From Neisseriaceae bacterium (GTDB lineage: Bacteria > Pseudomonadota > Gammaproteobacteria > Burkholderiales > UBA11063), in the NCBI GenBank assembly GCA_947446595.1, contig CANFGS010000005.1, positions 1-64,000 of the forward strand: a DNA stretch of 64,000 nucleotides. Reading direction: 5' to 3'. The translations under genes were made by a program, and so were the position numbers. Each line of letters begins with the position of its first letter. Position 1 is the stretch's first letter. Below, piece after piece: positions 1 through 9,785 of this stretch. Below the pieces are notes generated by a model. That model saw only the letters and a program-made list of their open reading frames with translations. It was not told the origin of the DNA and did not search any database.

Positions 1-149
1 ATTTGATCATACCCTTTAGCTTCTCCGCCAAATTTCTTAGATAGGATTGTAGTAATCGCTGCTGTTAATGTTGTTTTACCATGATCCACGTGACCAATTG
101 TGCCTACGTTTACATGGGGTTTATTACGTTCAAATTTGCTTTTAGCCAT
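1..149 (-). CDS. tuf: Elongation factor Tu, N-terminal part
   Basis: Delivers aminoacyl-tRNA to the ribosome as a GTPase. Only the first 49 codons lie in the window; the gene runs off the left edge. The protein begins [20 protein letters not shown] and has the P-loop GHVDHGKT at residues 19-26. It lies directly downstream of tRNA-Tyr, tRNA-Gly and tRNA-Thr on the same strand, the arrangement known from tufB loci of many proteobacteria, so it is probably cotranscribed with them. Confidence 0.97.
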   Translation of the reverse strand, partial: MAKSKFERNKPHVNVGTIGHVDHGKTTLTAAITTILSKKFGGEAKGYDQ

Positions 150-199
150 AATATCTCTCCGAAATAGATGTAAAAATGATTATTCCTAAGTCCGACTTG

Positions 200-275
<76 letters not shown>

Positions 276-291
276 TCAAAAAAGCCCGATA

Positions 292-365
292 TGGAGCGGG
301 AGAAGGGAATCGAACCCTCATCATAAGCTTGGAAGGCTTCTGCATTACCACTATGCTACTCCCGC
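292..365 (-). tRNA. tRNA-Gly (TCC)
   Basis: The reverse complement is a 74-nt cloverleaf with acceptor arm GCGGGAG/CTCCCGC, anticodon TCC in a loop bounded by AAGCCT and AAGCTT, T-loop GGTTCGATTCC and an encoded CCA at 292-294. It is the middle member of the Tyr-Gly-Thr-tuf cluster. Confidence 0.96.
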
Positions 366-367
366 GT

Positions 368-453
368 TGGTGGAGAGGGCAGGATTCGAACCTGCGAAGG
401 TGAAACCGCCGGATTTACAGTCCGGACCCGTTGGCCGCTTGGGTAACCTCTCC
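368..453 (-). tRNA. tRNA-Tyr (GTA)
   Basis: The reverse complement is an 86-nt class II tRNA. It has acceptor arm GGAGAGG/CCTCTCC, anticodon GTA within GGACTGTAAATCC, the long variable arm expected for Tyr, T-loop GGTTCGAATCC and an encoded CCA at 368-370. It is the first tRNA of the operon. Confidence 0.96.
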
Positions 454-508
454 AGTAATCAAAGTAGGGAATTTTAGCAAAAGATTGACTCGCTGTCAAG
501 TATTTTAA

Positions 509-2779
509 CTAAAGCTTTTCGCTAAAATCACATTTAGGACAGATTTTTTCTTCACCCTTAGTCTTCGTCTTTTTGTGTAGCAGTAGGCTGTAGCTACATT
601 TTGGACATTTTTCTGCTATGGGTTTATGATTAAATAAAGTTTTACATTTGGGGTAGTTATTACATGCATAAAACCAATTACCGTAGCGATTTTTTTTAGT
701 AACGATGTGTCCAGTTTTGCATTCAGGGCAAATTATGGTCTCACCAGCTTCTGTTTCATCTGCTGGTTTATCGATATTTTCGATATATTTACATTTAGGG
801 TAGTTTTTACATGATATAAATTTACCATAACGCCCCGATCTAATTACTAAAGTACCACCATCATTAGGGCAAACACGATCAGGAACTAATTCAGGTTCAG
901 CAACTTCTTCACTTTCGCCACTAGCTGTTATTTTACGCATATAATTACACTCTGGGTATCCAGAGCAGCCGATAAATTTACCATACTTACCGAAGCGTGA
1001 AATTAAATGTTTGCCACATTTAGGGCAGTCTTCATCAAGTTTTTCGGAGGTAAGTTCAGCTCTTGCGATATTTTGCTTATCTTTAATAGTCGCCTCTAAA
1101 TCACTCCAAAACTCTTGTAGAACAGGCAGCTTTTGATTGGTTCCATTAGATATATCATCCAAAGTATCTTCGAGATTGGCAGTGAATTTGAAATCAACGT
1201 ATTTGGTTAAATGGTTAGTCAAAAATTGACTGACAACCATACCTGTATCAGTTGGAATAAAACGTTTTTTGTCCATCAAAACGTACTCGCGTTTTTTAAG
1301 CGTTGAAATTATTGAAGCATAAGTTGAGGGTCTACCGATTCCTAATTCTTCGAGTGACTTAACTAAAGACGCTTCACTATAGCGCGGTTTGGGTTCGGTT
1401 TGATGTTCAGTAAAGCCTATTTTATCAATAGGCAATTCTTCACCAACAGTGAGGGCTGGTAATTTGATATTGTCGTCAGTTTCATCTTCTTCTACCTCTT
1501 GGTATACTGATAAAAACCCATCAAAGTTTATAACTAAGCCATTTAGTCTAAAGATTGCGTTATCAACTTTTATATCAATCGCAGTAGTGTCCATTATTGC
1601 AGGAGTTAATTGACTAGCTAAAGTTCTTTGCCAAATTAATTCATAGAGTTTATATTGGTCAATACTAACAAATTTTTTAATTTGAGCTGGAGTTCTAAAA
1701 ATCGAGGTTGGACGAATTGCCTCATGTGCTTCCTGCGCATTTTTTACTTTACTTACGTATTTTACACCTTTACTTGGTAAATAATTGGGTGTATATTTTT
1801 GTTCTATATAATCACGAATTTCAACAATTGCAGTATCTGATAAATTTACCGAATCGGTTCGCATATAGGTAATTAAACCAACGCTATCATTACCCAAATC
1901 AACCCCTTCATAGAGGGTTTGAGCTACTTTCATTGTTTTATCAGTATTAAACCCAAGTTTACGAGCGCCTTCAATTTGTAATGAGGAAGTAATAAAAGGT
2001 GGGTATGGATTACGTTTTTTTTGCTTCTTAGTGATATCACTAACGATAGCGGTTTTATTTTTTGATAAATTACTACAAATATCTTGTGCTTCTATTTTTA
2101 CCTTGATAGTTTTAGCATCAATTTTATTTTTGGCATGCTCGATTAGTTTTGCTTGTAATTTACTTGTGTTTTTATGTGTATCTAAGAAAATAGAAAAATA
2201 ATCTTCAGGAATAAAAGCTTTTATCTCAATTTCACGTTCACAAATAAGTCTTAGTGCTGGAGATTGAACTCGTCCGGCGGATAATCCAGGTCTGATTTTT
2301 CTCCATAAAAGTGGTGAAATATTAAAACCGATTAGATAGTCAAGTGTAAGCCGTGCTTGTTGAGCATTTATTAAATCAAGATCTAGTTTTCTAGGGTGAT
2401 TAATCGCTTCTTTTATGGCACTTTCGGTAATTTCATTAAAAGTTACGCGGTCAACCTTTTTATCAGCTAGCTTTTTATTACTCTTTAAAACTTCAGCAAT
2501 ATGCCAAGCGATAGCTTCACCTTCACGGTCGGGATCGGTTGCTAAGTATATTTGAGTACAATCTTTGGCAAGAGTTAGAATTTCATCAACGTGTTTTTTA
2601 TTTCTAGCAATTATCTGGTATTTAGGGGCAAAATCATTTGCAATATCAATTGAACCATTTTTTTTGGGTAAATCACGAATATGCCCAAAAGATGCGATTA
2701 CTTTAAAATCATTCCCCAGATATTTATTAATGGTTTTTGCTTTTGCTGGGGATTCAACGATTAGTAGTTTACTAAACAT
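509..2779 (-). CDS. topA: DNA topoisomerase I (type IA)
   Basis: Relaxes negative supercoils through a transient 5'-phosphotyrosyl bond. The N-terminal TOPRIM domain has LLIVESPAKAKT (residues 5-16) and the acidic motif TDPDREG (81-87). The active-site tyrosine is Tyr305 in ITYMRTDS. The C-terminal third carries four Cys-rich zinc-ribbon-like repeats of the CPKCG...YPEC type; the second has lost one Cys of its first pair (CPND). Length (756 aa) is usual. It lies 24 nt downstream of dprA on the same strand, a common topA neighbour, so the two may be cotranscribed. Confidence 0.97.
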   Translation of the reverse strand: MFSKLLIVESPAKAKTINKYLGNDFKVIASFGHIRDLPKKNGSIDIANDFAPKYQIIARNKKHVDEILTLAKDCTQIYLATDPDREGEAIAWHIAEVLKSNKKLADKKVDRVTFNEITESAIKEAINHPRKLDLDLINAQQARLTLDYLIGFNISPLLWRKIRPGLSAGRVQSPALRLICEREIEIKAFIPEDYFSIFLDTHKNTSKLQAKLIEHAKNKIDAKTIKVKIEAQDICSNLSKNKTAIVSDITKKQKKRNPYPPFITSSLQIEGARKLGFNTDKTMKVAQTLYEGVDLGNDSVGLITYMRTDSVNLSDTAIVEIRDYIEQKYTPNYLPSKGVKYVSKVKNAQEAHEAIRPTSIFRTPAQIKKFVSIDQYKLYELIWQRTLASQLTPAIMDTTAIDIKVDNAIFRLNGLVINFDGFLSVYQEVEEDETDDNIKLPALTVGEELPIDKIGFTEHQTEPKPRYSEASLVKSLEELGIGRPSTYASIISTLKKREYVLMDKKRFIPTDTGMVVSQFLTNHLTKYVDFKFTANLEDTLDDISNGTNQKLPVLQEFWSDLEATIKDKQNIARAELTSEKLDEDCPKCGKHLISRFGKYGKFIGCSGYPECNYMRKITASGESEEVAEPELVPDRVCPNDGGTLVIRSGRYGKFISCKNYPKCKYIENIDKPADETEAGETIICPECKTGHIVTKKNRYGNWFYACNNYPKCKTLFNHKPIAEKCPKCSYSLLLHKKTKTKGEEKICPKCDFSEKL

Positions 2780-2803
2780 AAATATTAGGTTCCTTATTGT
2801 AAA

Positions 2804-3892
2804 TTATCTAAAAACTCTTTGGTAACGACCACCACCGCAGTTAGTGATTTTACCGTTTAGTTCAAGCTCAAGTAAATTCGCACATAGGTCGTTAAATTCA
2901 ATGTTTAAATCTGAGCATATCTTATCTATAGTTATTGGTTCAAATCCCATAATATCTAAAATTGGATTTTGTTCCGGTACGGCATTATACGCCATAGTTG
3001 TAGGTGTAATGCGTAAATCTTCTAAAATATCATTGGAAGTTTCAATTAATTTCGCACCTGTTTTAATTAATTTATGACAGCCTCGGCTCACTGGACCATG
3101 TATTGAACCTGGTATTGCCATTACTTCACGCCCCATTTCAAGAGCCATATTAGCACTTACCATCGAGCCGCCATCAAGAGCTGATTCTACCACGAGTAAT
3201 CCAAGACTAAGTCCTGCTATAATTCGATTACGTCTTGGGAAGTTATTTATTAGCGGTGGCGTTTGTAGAGGGAATTCACTAATTAATAAACCATCTTGTT
3301 CTAATACCTTTTTGTATAGATCTTTGTTACTAAGCGGATATATCTGGTCTATCCCAGTTCCAATTACGCCAATAGTCCGAGAGCTACCATCAAGTGCCCC
3401 TATGTGAGCGGCTCTATCAATTCCACTCGCCATTCCGCTTACAATAACCAAACCATTATTGGATAAATCCTTGGCAAAGGCTAGTGCATTATTGCTGCCT
3501 TGAGCGCTTGGATGACGCGTACCAACAATAGCAAATTTATTTTGTTTTAGTAATTTTACATTACCTTTTAGAAATAATATATTTGGAGGGTCAGCAATAT
3601 TGGCTAATTCTACTGGGTATAACGGGCTATCAATACTTATGATTAGATGATTATCATGTTCATCCATCCATTTTAGAGCATTATCAGCTTCAGGAGCACT
3701 TACTTTGCTACTTATAAGGCTAGCAACAGTGCTGCTTACTATTTGTGAGAGAGTTGCCTGTGTTTGGTTATATATATTATCTATAGAACCAAAGTGGTGG
3801 ATTAGTTTTTTTATAGTTACTAAACCAACTTTTGGGGTTAGGGTTAATAATAACCATAGATAGAGGTTTTTATCTTCAAGTGCTTTATTCAT
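2804..3892 (-). CDS. dprA: DNA-processing protein DprA (Smf)
   Basis: Binds incoming single-stranded DNA and loads RecA during natural transformation. The central Rossmann-like domain shows GTRHPS, GMASGIDRAAH, GVIGTGIDQIYP and SEFPLQTPP followed by NNFPRRNRIIAGLS. The C-terminal ~60 residues look like the winged-helix domain often found in DprA. At 362 aa it is full length. It is transcribed divergently from def-priA and followed by topA. Presence of dprA is compatible with competence, but it is also found in non-competent species. Confidence 0.96.
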   Translation of the reverse strand: MNKALEDKNLYLWLLLTLTPKVGLVTIKKLIHHFGSIDNIYNQTQATLSQIVSSTVASLISSKVSAPEADNALKWMDEHDNHLIISIDSPLYPVELANIADPPNILFLKGNVKLLKQNKFAIVGTRHPSAQGSNNALAFAKDLSNNGLVIVSGMASGIDRAAHIGALDGSSRTIGVIGTGIDQIYPLSNKDLYKKVLEQDGLLISEFPLQTPPLINNFPRRNRIIAGLSLGLLVVESALDGGSMVSANMALEMGREVMAIPGSIHGPVSRGCHKLIKTGAKLIETSNDILEDLRITPTTMAYNAVPEQNPILDIMGFEPITIDKICSDLNIEFNDLCANLLELELNGKITNCGGGRYQRVFR

Positions 3893-3998
3893 TTTGATTC
3901 ACAATATAATAACTGGTATAATTATGTTCTTAATAGTTCAGTTAGTTATTATATAGTCTTGTTTATTTTTCGTAGTAATATTTTTTAGGTAATATGGT

Positions 3999-4505
3999 AT
4001 GGCTCTTTTGCAAATCCTTCATTTTCCAGATCCGCGGCTACATTTAAAAGCTCATCCGGTAAAACTATTTGATAAAGAATTAAAAGTTTTAGTTGATGAT
4101 ATGGCACAAACCATGTATCAAAATGATGGTATTGGACTTGCTGCTACCCAAGTTGATGTACAGAAACGTTTGATTATAATTGATATTTCTAAAAGTGATG
4201 AAGCAAAGAAGCTACAGGCATTTGTTAACCCTGAGATTATTTCTCGAAGCGGTGATGTGGTTGGTGAAGAGGGGTGCTTATCTGTCCCTGGAGTTTATGA
4301 GTCTGTCAGAAGATCTGAAAATATTAGTGTTAAATTTCAGGATCTAGATGGCAATGTTTATACTAAAGATTATACCGGTTTAATGTCAGTATGTGTGCAG
4401 CATGAGATTGATCATCTTGATGGTAAGGTTTTTGTGGAGTACTTGTCTTCACTAAAACAAAACTTCATTAAGAAAAAAATGAAAAAAATCTTTAAGCCAC
4501 AATGA
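3999..4505 (+). CDS. def: Peptide deformylase
   Basis: Removes the formyl group from the N-terminal methionine of nascent proteins. All three family motifs are intact: GIGLAATQ (44-51), EGCLS with metal ligand Cys93, and QHEIDH with His135, Glu136 and His139. Length 168 aa is typical. The stop overlaps the priA start by four bases (ATGA), so the two are probably translationally coupled. In many relatives def is followed by fmt; here priA takes that place. Confidence 0.97.
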   Translation: MALLQILHFPDPRLHLKAHPVKLFDKELKVLVDDMAQTMYQNDGIGLAATQVDVQKRLIIIDISKSDEAKKLQAFVNPEIISRSGDVVGEEGCLSVPGVYESVRRSENISVKFQDLDGNVYTKDYTGLMSVCVQHEIDHLDGKVFVEYLSSLKQNFIKKKMKKIFKPQ

Positions 4506-6496
4506 CTAACATAACCAAGTACTTATTAAATATAGCTCTTGATGTTCCATTAGATAGATTATTTAGTTATTACTGTGACCAAAAGCTGGCTCTTGGCACT
4601 AGAGTTTTAGTATCATTTGGTCGTAAAACTATAGCCGGTTTTGTCTGGGATAATGAAGTTACTGATGTTTCAATTAATCCCCAAAAAATCAAAGCAATTC
4701 TTGAAGTATTCCCCGAGGTTTTAGCACCTGATACCTATGAACTAATTAATTTTACTGCCAAATATTATCATTATCCAATTGGGCAGGTTGTTTTTGGGGC
4801 AATCCCCAAAGAATGGCGTCAAGCACAAAATATCAAAGAATTACGTCAATCAAAACCTAAGCCTCATCATGAAGATGTAGCTGTTATTCTAAATAATGAA
4901 CAGCAAAATGTGGTGAATCAGGTTACTGAAAATCTCGATAAATACTATCCTAGTATTCTTTTTGGGGTTACTGGATCTGGTAAAACTGAGGTTTATTTAT
5001 CTCTAATTGAAAAGGTTATTAACCAAGCTCGGCAAGTACTAGTTTTAGTTCCTGAAATTAATCTAACTCCACAGCTATTAGAAAGGTTTCTTGGGCGCTT
5101 CCCAAATGTAGGTATTCATGTTCTAACTAGCCATGTTACAAGCCGTGAACGGCTACGTGGCTATCTAGGTGCTACAGATGGTAGTATAAAAATTATTATT
5201 GGTACTCGCTTATCAGTATTTACCCCTTTTAAAAATTTGGGGATTATCATTGTTGATGAAGAACATGACCACTCATTCAAACAACAAGAGTCACTTCGGT
5301 ATCATGCTCGTGATTTGGCTATCTATAGAGCTTCAAAACATTCTATCCCAATAGTACTTGGTTCGGCAACTCCGTCACTAGAAACCTTATATAATTATAA
5401 ACTTGAAAAGTATAAATTATTTAAACTATCAAATCGAGCAGTCACAGGCTCAATACTACCTGATATTCGTCTAATTGATTTAAACATATATAAAACAAAT
5501 GATGGGCTAACTGATATTGCTCTTGATGAGATTGCCAAACGTTTAGAGAAAAAAGAGTTAAGTCTAGTATTTATTAATCGGCGTGGTTATGCACCAAGTA
5601 TTACATGTTATCAGTGTGGTTATGTATTTAAATGTAGTAATTGTTCAACCAATCTTGTTTATCATAATAATACTCGAGAGCTAAAATGTCACCATTGTGG
5701 ATTATCTTGTAGTACTCCCAAAGCATGTGTCTCATGCCATAGTCAACACTTACAAGCTTTAGGGCAGGGGACGCAAAAAATCGAAGAAGTTTTAGCCAAA
5801 AAATTTGTTGATGCTAAAATATATAGAATTGATCAAGATGTTCTAAATTCTAAAAGTGCTTGGAGTGAATTATATACCAAGATAAAAGCTGGTGAAATAG
5901 ATATTCTAGTTGGTACACAGATCTTAGTCAAAGGTCATGATTTTCATAATCTCACCCTAGTTGTAGGGATAAATATCGATAGTAGTTTGTATAGTTATGA
6001 TTTTAGGGCTAGTGAGCTACTTTTTACCCAGTTAACTCAAGTATCTGGTCGAGCTGGGCGAGGTGGTAAAAAAGGTTTGGTATTATTACAGTCCAACTAC
6101 CCGAGGCATGAGCTATATCAATATCTACTTAAACATGATTTTTCGGGGTTTATTAATTATACTATGAAAGATAGGCGGTTACTGAAGCTTCCTCCTTATA
6201 CCTACTATGCAATGCTTCGAGCTAGTGGTAGTCAATTAAGCGTGGTTTTAGAATTTCTAAATACTATTTGGGATAGTGCTTCGAACGTAAAAAACAAAAA
6301 TGTTTTAGTAAGTTCACCAGTTCCAGCAATTATGCAAAGGCTAAAGAGCCGCGAACGAGCTCAAATGCTAATTAGTAGCCAAGATCGAACAGAGCTTCAT
6401 AAGTTTATTAGTAATCTTATGGAAATTGTGTCTTTAATCAAAAAACCTGCGAGCGATATAAGCTACCAGCTTGATATCGACCCGTTTGAAATGTAG
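4502..6496 (+). CDS. priA: Primosomal protein N' (replication restart helicase PriA)
   Basis: 3'-5' helicase that reloads the replisome at collapsed forks. Walker A GVTGSGKT is at 155-162, and Walker B DEEH lies in VDEEHDHSFKQQ. A Cys-rich zinc-binding insert (CYQCG, CSNC, CHHCG, CVSC) sits in the middle, followed by the C-terminal helicase motifs VGTQILVKGHDF and QVSGRAGR. At 664 aa it is somewhat shorter than E. coli PriA (about 730), mostly in the N-terminal DNA-binding part. Overlaps def by 4 nt. Confidence 0.96.
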   Translation: MTNITKYLLNIALDVPLDRLFSYYCDQKLALGTRVLVSFGRKTIAGFVWDNEVTDVSINPQKIKAILEVFPEVLAPDTYELINFTAKYYHYPIGQVVFGAIPKEWRQAQNIKELRQSKPKPHHEDVAVILNNEQQNVVNQVTENLDKYYPSILFGVTGSGKTEVYLSLIEKVINQARQVLVLVPEINLTPQLLERFLGRFPNVGIHVLTSHVTSRERLRGYLGATDGSIKIIIGTRLSVFTPFKNLGIIIVDEEHDHSFKQQESLRYHARDLAIYRASKHSIPIVLGSATPSLETLYNYKLEKYKLFKLSNRAVTGSILPDIRLIDLNIYKTNDGLTDIALDEIAKRLEKKELSLVFINRRGYAPSITCYQCGYVFKCSNCSTNLVYHNNTRELKCHHCGLSCSTPKACVSCHSQHLQALGQGTQKIEEVLAKKFVDAKIYRIDQDVLNSKSAWSELYTKIKAGEIDILVGTQILVKGHDFHNLTLVVGINIDSSLYSYDFRASELLFTQLTQVSGRAGRGGKKGLVLLQSNYPRHELYQYLLKHDFSGFINYTMKDRRLLKLPPYTYYAMLRASGSQLSVVLEFLNTIWDSASNVKNKNVLVSSPVPAIMQRLKSRERAQMLISSQDRTELHKFISNLMEIVSLIKKPASDISYQLDIDPFEM

Positions 6497-6507
6497 GCTT
6501 TTTTTGA

Positions 6508-6672
6508 GGGCAAGAGCATGGATCCCCGATTCACATTTAAGCAGCATCACACGTATGTCGAGGATGACGAAAGAAAAATGTCCTCATCCTAAACATGAAC
6601 ACGAAAGAAAAATGTCATCCCAAACACAAATACTTTGCTGTTCGTATGGAATTTGGGAACCATGCTCCTATT
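6508..6672. repeat. Degenerate copy of the dispersed MITE-like repeat
   Basis: Contains gagcatggatccc near the left end, two internal gaaagaaaaatgtc stretches, and the right-end piece tgctgttcgtatggaatttg ending gaaccatgctcc. It fills the space between the convergent 3' ends of priA and the first permease. The internal part is more diverged than in other copies, and the right end overlaps the last codons of the permease. Confidence 0.75.
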
Positions 6673-8200
6673 GTTTATTATATGACTTTTGTTTTACTAA
6701 GAAATAAAAGTTAACACTACTAAATATAAAGAATCCAATTAGAATGCTTGTAGTATTAAATTTATCAGCTTCTTGTAACATACCAAACAAAGTCATAGCG
6801 CCGATATATATAAATATCGACCATGATGAAGCTATTGCTTTTAAACTTAGACTGAAATTCTTATAATAAACACTACAGTAAATAATAAAAAACAGTATAT
6901 GGAAGACAAAAGATAGTAGTAGTGCCATAGTTCCACATTGAACTAATAAGTAACTTAAAATCATATATGTAATGTAACTTGCACTTAAGCCAAATGGCAT
7001 TCTAAAGCTACTTTCTCTTTTATTATCAGCTCTGATTTTACTAAAGGCTATCGGTACAGCAATGCATGAGAGTATCTGAAATACTGATACAACAATCATA
7101 ATCTTGTCCCAGTTATCAAAAAATATCACCAATACAGTACAAAATACTAAAGTTACAAATATTGATAAGCGTGATATATGATGAACTGGATGTTCGTGTG
7201 CAAATATTGATGGCATTTGGTTATCTTCAGCCATCCCGGTAAATATCCGCGCTGATGAACCAACATAGACAATTCCAGTCCCAGATGGACTAATTACTGC
7301 ATCAACATACAGAACTAGAGATAACCAGTTTATTCCAAGTAATACCGCTAGTTGCGATAAAGGTGAAGTAAAATCTAGGGTATGCCAGCCATTACTAACT
7401 GTGTTAGTATCAATAGCACCTAAGAATGACACTTGAAGTAGAATATAAATTATCAAGCAAATAACTACTGAGCCACCTAGTGCCAATGGAATATTCCTTT
7501 GGGGCTTGTCTAATTCTTTAGCAAATACGGTAATCATGCTAAAGCCATAGAATGAATAAAAAATTCCACAAGTAACAACCGCGGTGAATGCTTTGTCGTA
7601 GCCATAAGGTGCTATGGTATTGTGGTAGGAGCTAAAATTAGAACCATGAAATGCCGCAGCAAAAATAATTATTGCAGTTAATGTAGGAACAGTTAATTTA
7701 ATCACGGTAATTATATTATTAGCTTTTGCTAGTAGTTTGATACCCCAGTAGTTCAGTATTCCATATCCAATCATAATTAAACATACATATGTGATTCCAA
7801 GAGTAGTAAAATGGTTATTTCTAAATAAGTCATCGCTAAATGATGGAAAAGCACGAACCAAATATTGCATTGATGCTTCAGCTTCGGCTGGGATTGTTAC
7901 AATTGTTGCAAACCAATTGGATGATGAGACAATAAACCCGTAGTCTCTATTGTGAGTTATAGTTAGAAGACGAGCAAACAAGCCAGTTTCTTTATGATAT
8001 ATAGTTGATATTTCAGCTAATAATAGTGCAATTAAAAGCGCAATAATTGCCCCAATAACCCATGACATGATTGAAATAGGTCCTGCAAATTTTGCGGCTT
8101 TATAGCTTGCAAATAGCCAGCCACTTCCAATGATACAGCTAACCCCAAGAGCTATTGCTGAGAATAGATTTATTTTTTTATTTGATTCAATATATGCCAT
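6668..8200 (-). CDS. APC-family amino-acid permease, copy 1
   Basis: Integral membrane transporter with about 12 predicted helices. It starts with a cytoplasmic MAYIESNKK segment and then the APC-type first helix containing GVSCIIGSGWLFASY, the glycine-rich substrate-binding signature. Substrate cannot be read from the sequence. A good ribosome-binding site (AGAGG) precedes ATG 8200. It is a near twin of the next gene upstream, differing at scattered positions and most in the last ~80 residues, so the pair is a tandem duplication. Confidence 0.9.
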   Translation of the reverse strand: MAYIESNKKINLFSAIALGVSCIIGSGWLFASYKAAKFAGPISIMSWVIGAIIALLIALLLAEISTIYHKETGLFARLLTITHNRDYGFIVSSSNWFATIVTIPAEAEASMQYLVRAFPSFSDDLFRNNHFTTLGITYVCLIMIGYGILNYWGIKLLAKANNIITVIKLTVPTLTAIIIFAAAFHGSNFSSYHNTIAPYGYDKAFTAVVTCGIFYSFYGFSMITVFAKELDKPQRNIPLALGGSVVICLIIYILLQVSFLGAIDTNTVSNGWHTLDFTSPLSQLAVLLGINWLSLVLYVDAVISPSGTGIVYVGSSARIFTGMAEDNQMPSIFAHEHPVHHISRLSIFVTLVFCTVLVIFFDNWDKIMIVVSVFQILSCIAVPIAFSKIRADNKRESSFRMPFGLSASYITYMILSYLLVQCGTMALLLSFVFHILFFIIYCSVYYKNFSLSLKAIASSWSIFIYIGAMTLFGMLQEADKFNTTSILIGFFIFSSVNFYFLVKQKSYNKQ

Positions 8201-8231
8201 TTTTGCCTCTTAAAAATTTATTATAAATGGT

Positions 8232-9761
8232 TTACTTGTTATATGTTTTTTGATTTACTAAGAAATAAAAATTAATACTAGTAAATATAAAAAATCCAAT
8301 TAGAACTCCTGTGGTATTAAATTTATCAGTTTCTTGTAAAAATCCGAATAAAGTCATAGCTGCTATATAGACAAAGATAGACCATGAGGATGCAGAAGCT
8401 TTTATAGTTTGACTAAAATTCTTATAAAAAACACTACAATATATAATAAAAAATATAATATGTACGATAAAAGATAATGCTAATGCCATAGTTCCACATT
8501 GCACCAATAAATAGCTCAAAATCATGAATGTTATATAGCTTGCACTTAGGCCAAATGGCATTCTAAAACTACTTTCTCGTTTATTATCGCTACGGATTTT
8601 ACTAAAAGCAATTGGTACGGCAACGCATGAGAGTATCTGAAATACAGATACAATAATCATAATCTTATCCCAATTATCAAAAAATACTACTAATAGAGTG
8701 CAAAATACTAAAGTTACAAATATTGATAAGCGTGATATATGATGAACTGGATGTTCGTGTGCAAATATTGATGGCATTTGTTTATCTTCAGCCATCCCAG
8801 TAAATATTCGAGCACTTGATCCAACGTATACAATCCCAGTTCCAGATGGGCTAATTACTGCATCAACATATAAAACTAAAGACAACCAATTTATTCCAAG
8901 TAATACGGCTAGTTGTGATAAAGGTGAGGTGAAATCTAGGGTATGCCAGCCATTACTAACAGTCTTAGTATCAATAGCGCCTAAGAATGACACTTGAAGC
9001 ATAAGATATATAATTAGACAGATGATTACTGAACCACCTAGTGCTAATGGAATATTTTTTTGAGGCTTGTCTAATTCTTTAGCGAATAGCGTTATCATAC
9101 TAAAGCCATAGAATGAATAAAAAACCCCACAAGTGACAACGGCAGTAAAAGCTTTATTATAGCCATATGGGGCAATAGTATTGTGGTATGAGCTAAAATT
9201 AGAACTATGAAATGCAGCAGCAAAAATAATTATTGCAGTTAATGCTGGAACAGTTAATTTAATCACGGTGATTATATTATTAGCTTTTGCTAGTAATTTG
9301 ATACCCCAGTAGTTAAGCACTCCATACCCAATCATAATGAAGAAAACGCATAGGATTCCAAGTGCTGTAAAATGATCGTTTATAAATAAGTCATCACTTA
9401 ATTTTGGAAAAGCACGAACCAAATACTGCATGGATGCTTCAGCCTCGGCTGGGATTGCTACTATGGTTGCAAACCAATTGGACGATGAGACAATAAAACC
9501 GTAGTCTTTATTATGTGTTATAGTTAGAAGACGGGCTAGTAAACCAGTTTCTTTATGGTGTATGGTTGATATTTCAGCCAATAAAAGAGCTATTAAAAGT
9601 GCAATAATTGCACCGATAATCCAAGATAGTATTGATATCGGGCCTGCAAATTTGGCTGCTTTATAGCTAGCAAATAGCCATCCGCTTCCAACAATACAGC
9701 TGACACCAATAGAAATTGCAGAAAATAAATTTACTTTTTTATTTGATTGAATGTAGGCCAT
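8232..9761 (-). CDS. APC-family amino-acid permease, copy 2
   Basis: Paralogue of the downstream permease, with the same APC first-helix motif GVSCIVGSGWLFASY and the same overall length. I place the start at ATG 9761 (MAYIQSNKK), which matches the first copy's start; an ATG five codons upstream (9776) is also possible but gives an unmatched MQEVK extension. The two coding regions are 31 nt apart. ubiX lies just upstream on the same strand. Substrate unknown. Confidence 0.9.
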   Translation of the reverse strand: MAYIQSNKKVNLFSAISIGVSCIVGSGWLFASYKAAKFAGPISILSWIIGAIIALLIALLLAEISTIHHKETGLLARLLTITHNKDYGFIVSSSNWFATIVAIPAEAEASMQYLVRAFPKLSDDLFINDHFTALGILCVFFIMIGYGVLNYWGIKLLAKANNIITVIKLTVPALTAIIIFAAAFHSSNFSSYHNTIAPYGYNKAFTAVVTCGVFYSFYGFSMITLFAKELDKPQKNIPLALGGSVIICLIIYLMLQVSFLGAIDTKTVSNGWHTLDFTSPLSQLAVLLGINWLSLVLYVDAVISPSGTGIVYVGSSARIFTGMAEDKQMPSIFAHEHPVHHISRLSIFVTLVFCTLLVVFFDNWDKIMIIVSVFQILSCVAVPIAFSKIRSDNKRESSFRMPFGLSASYITFMILSYLLVQCGTMALALSFIVHIIFFIIYCSVFYKNFSQTIKASASSWSIFVYIAAMTLFGFLQETDKFNTTGVLIGFFIFTSINFYFLVNQKTYNK

Positions 9762-9785
9762 TTTTACTTCTTGCAATTTGTATTA

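Noticed and set aside
6471..6707. 78-codon open frame after priA
   Set aside because: Made of repeat sequence and read in another frame; no start signals.
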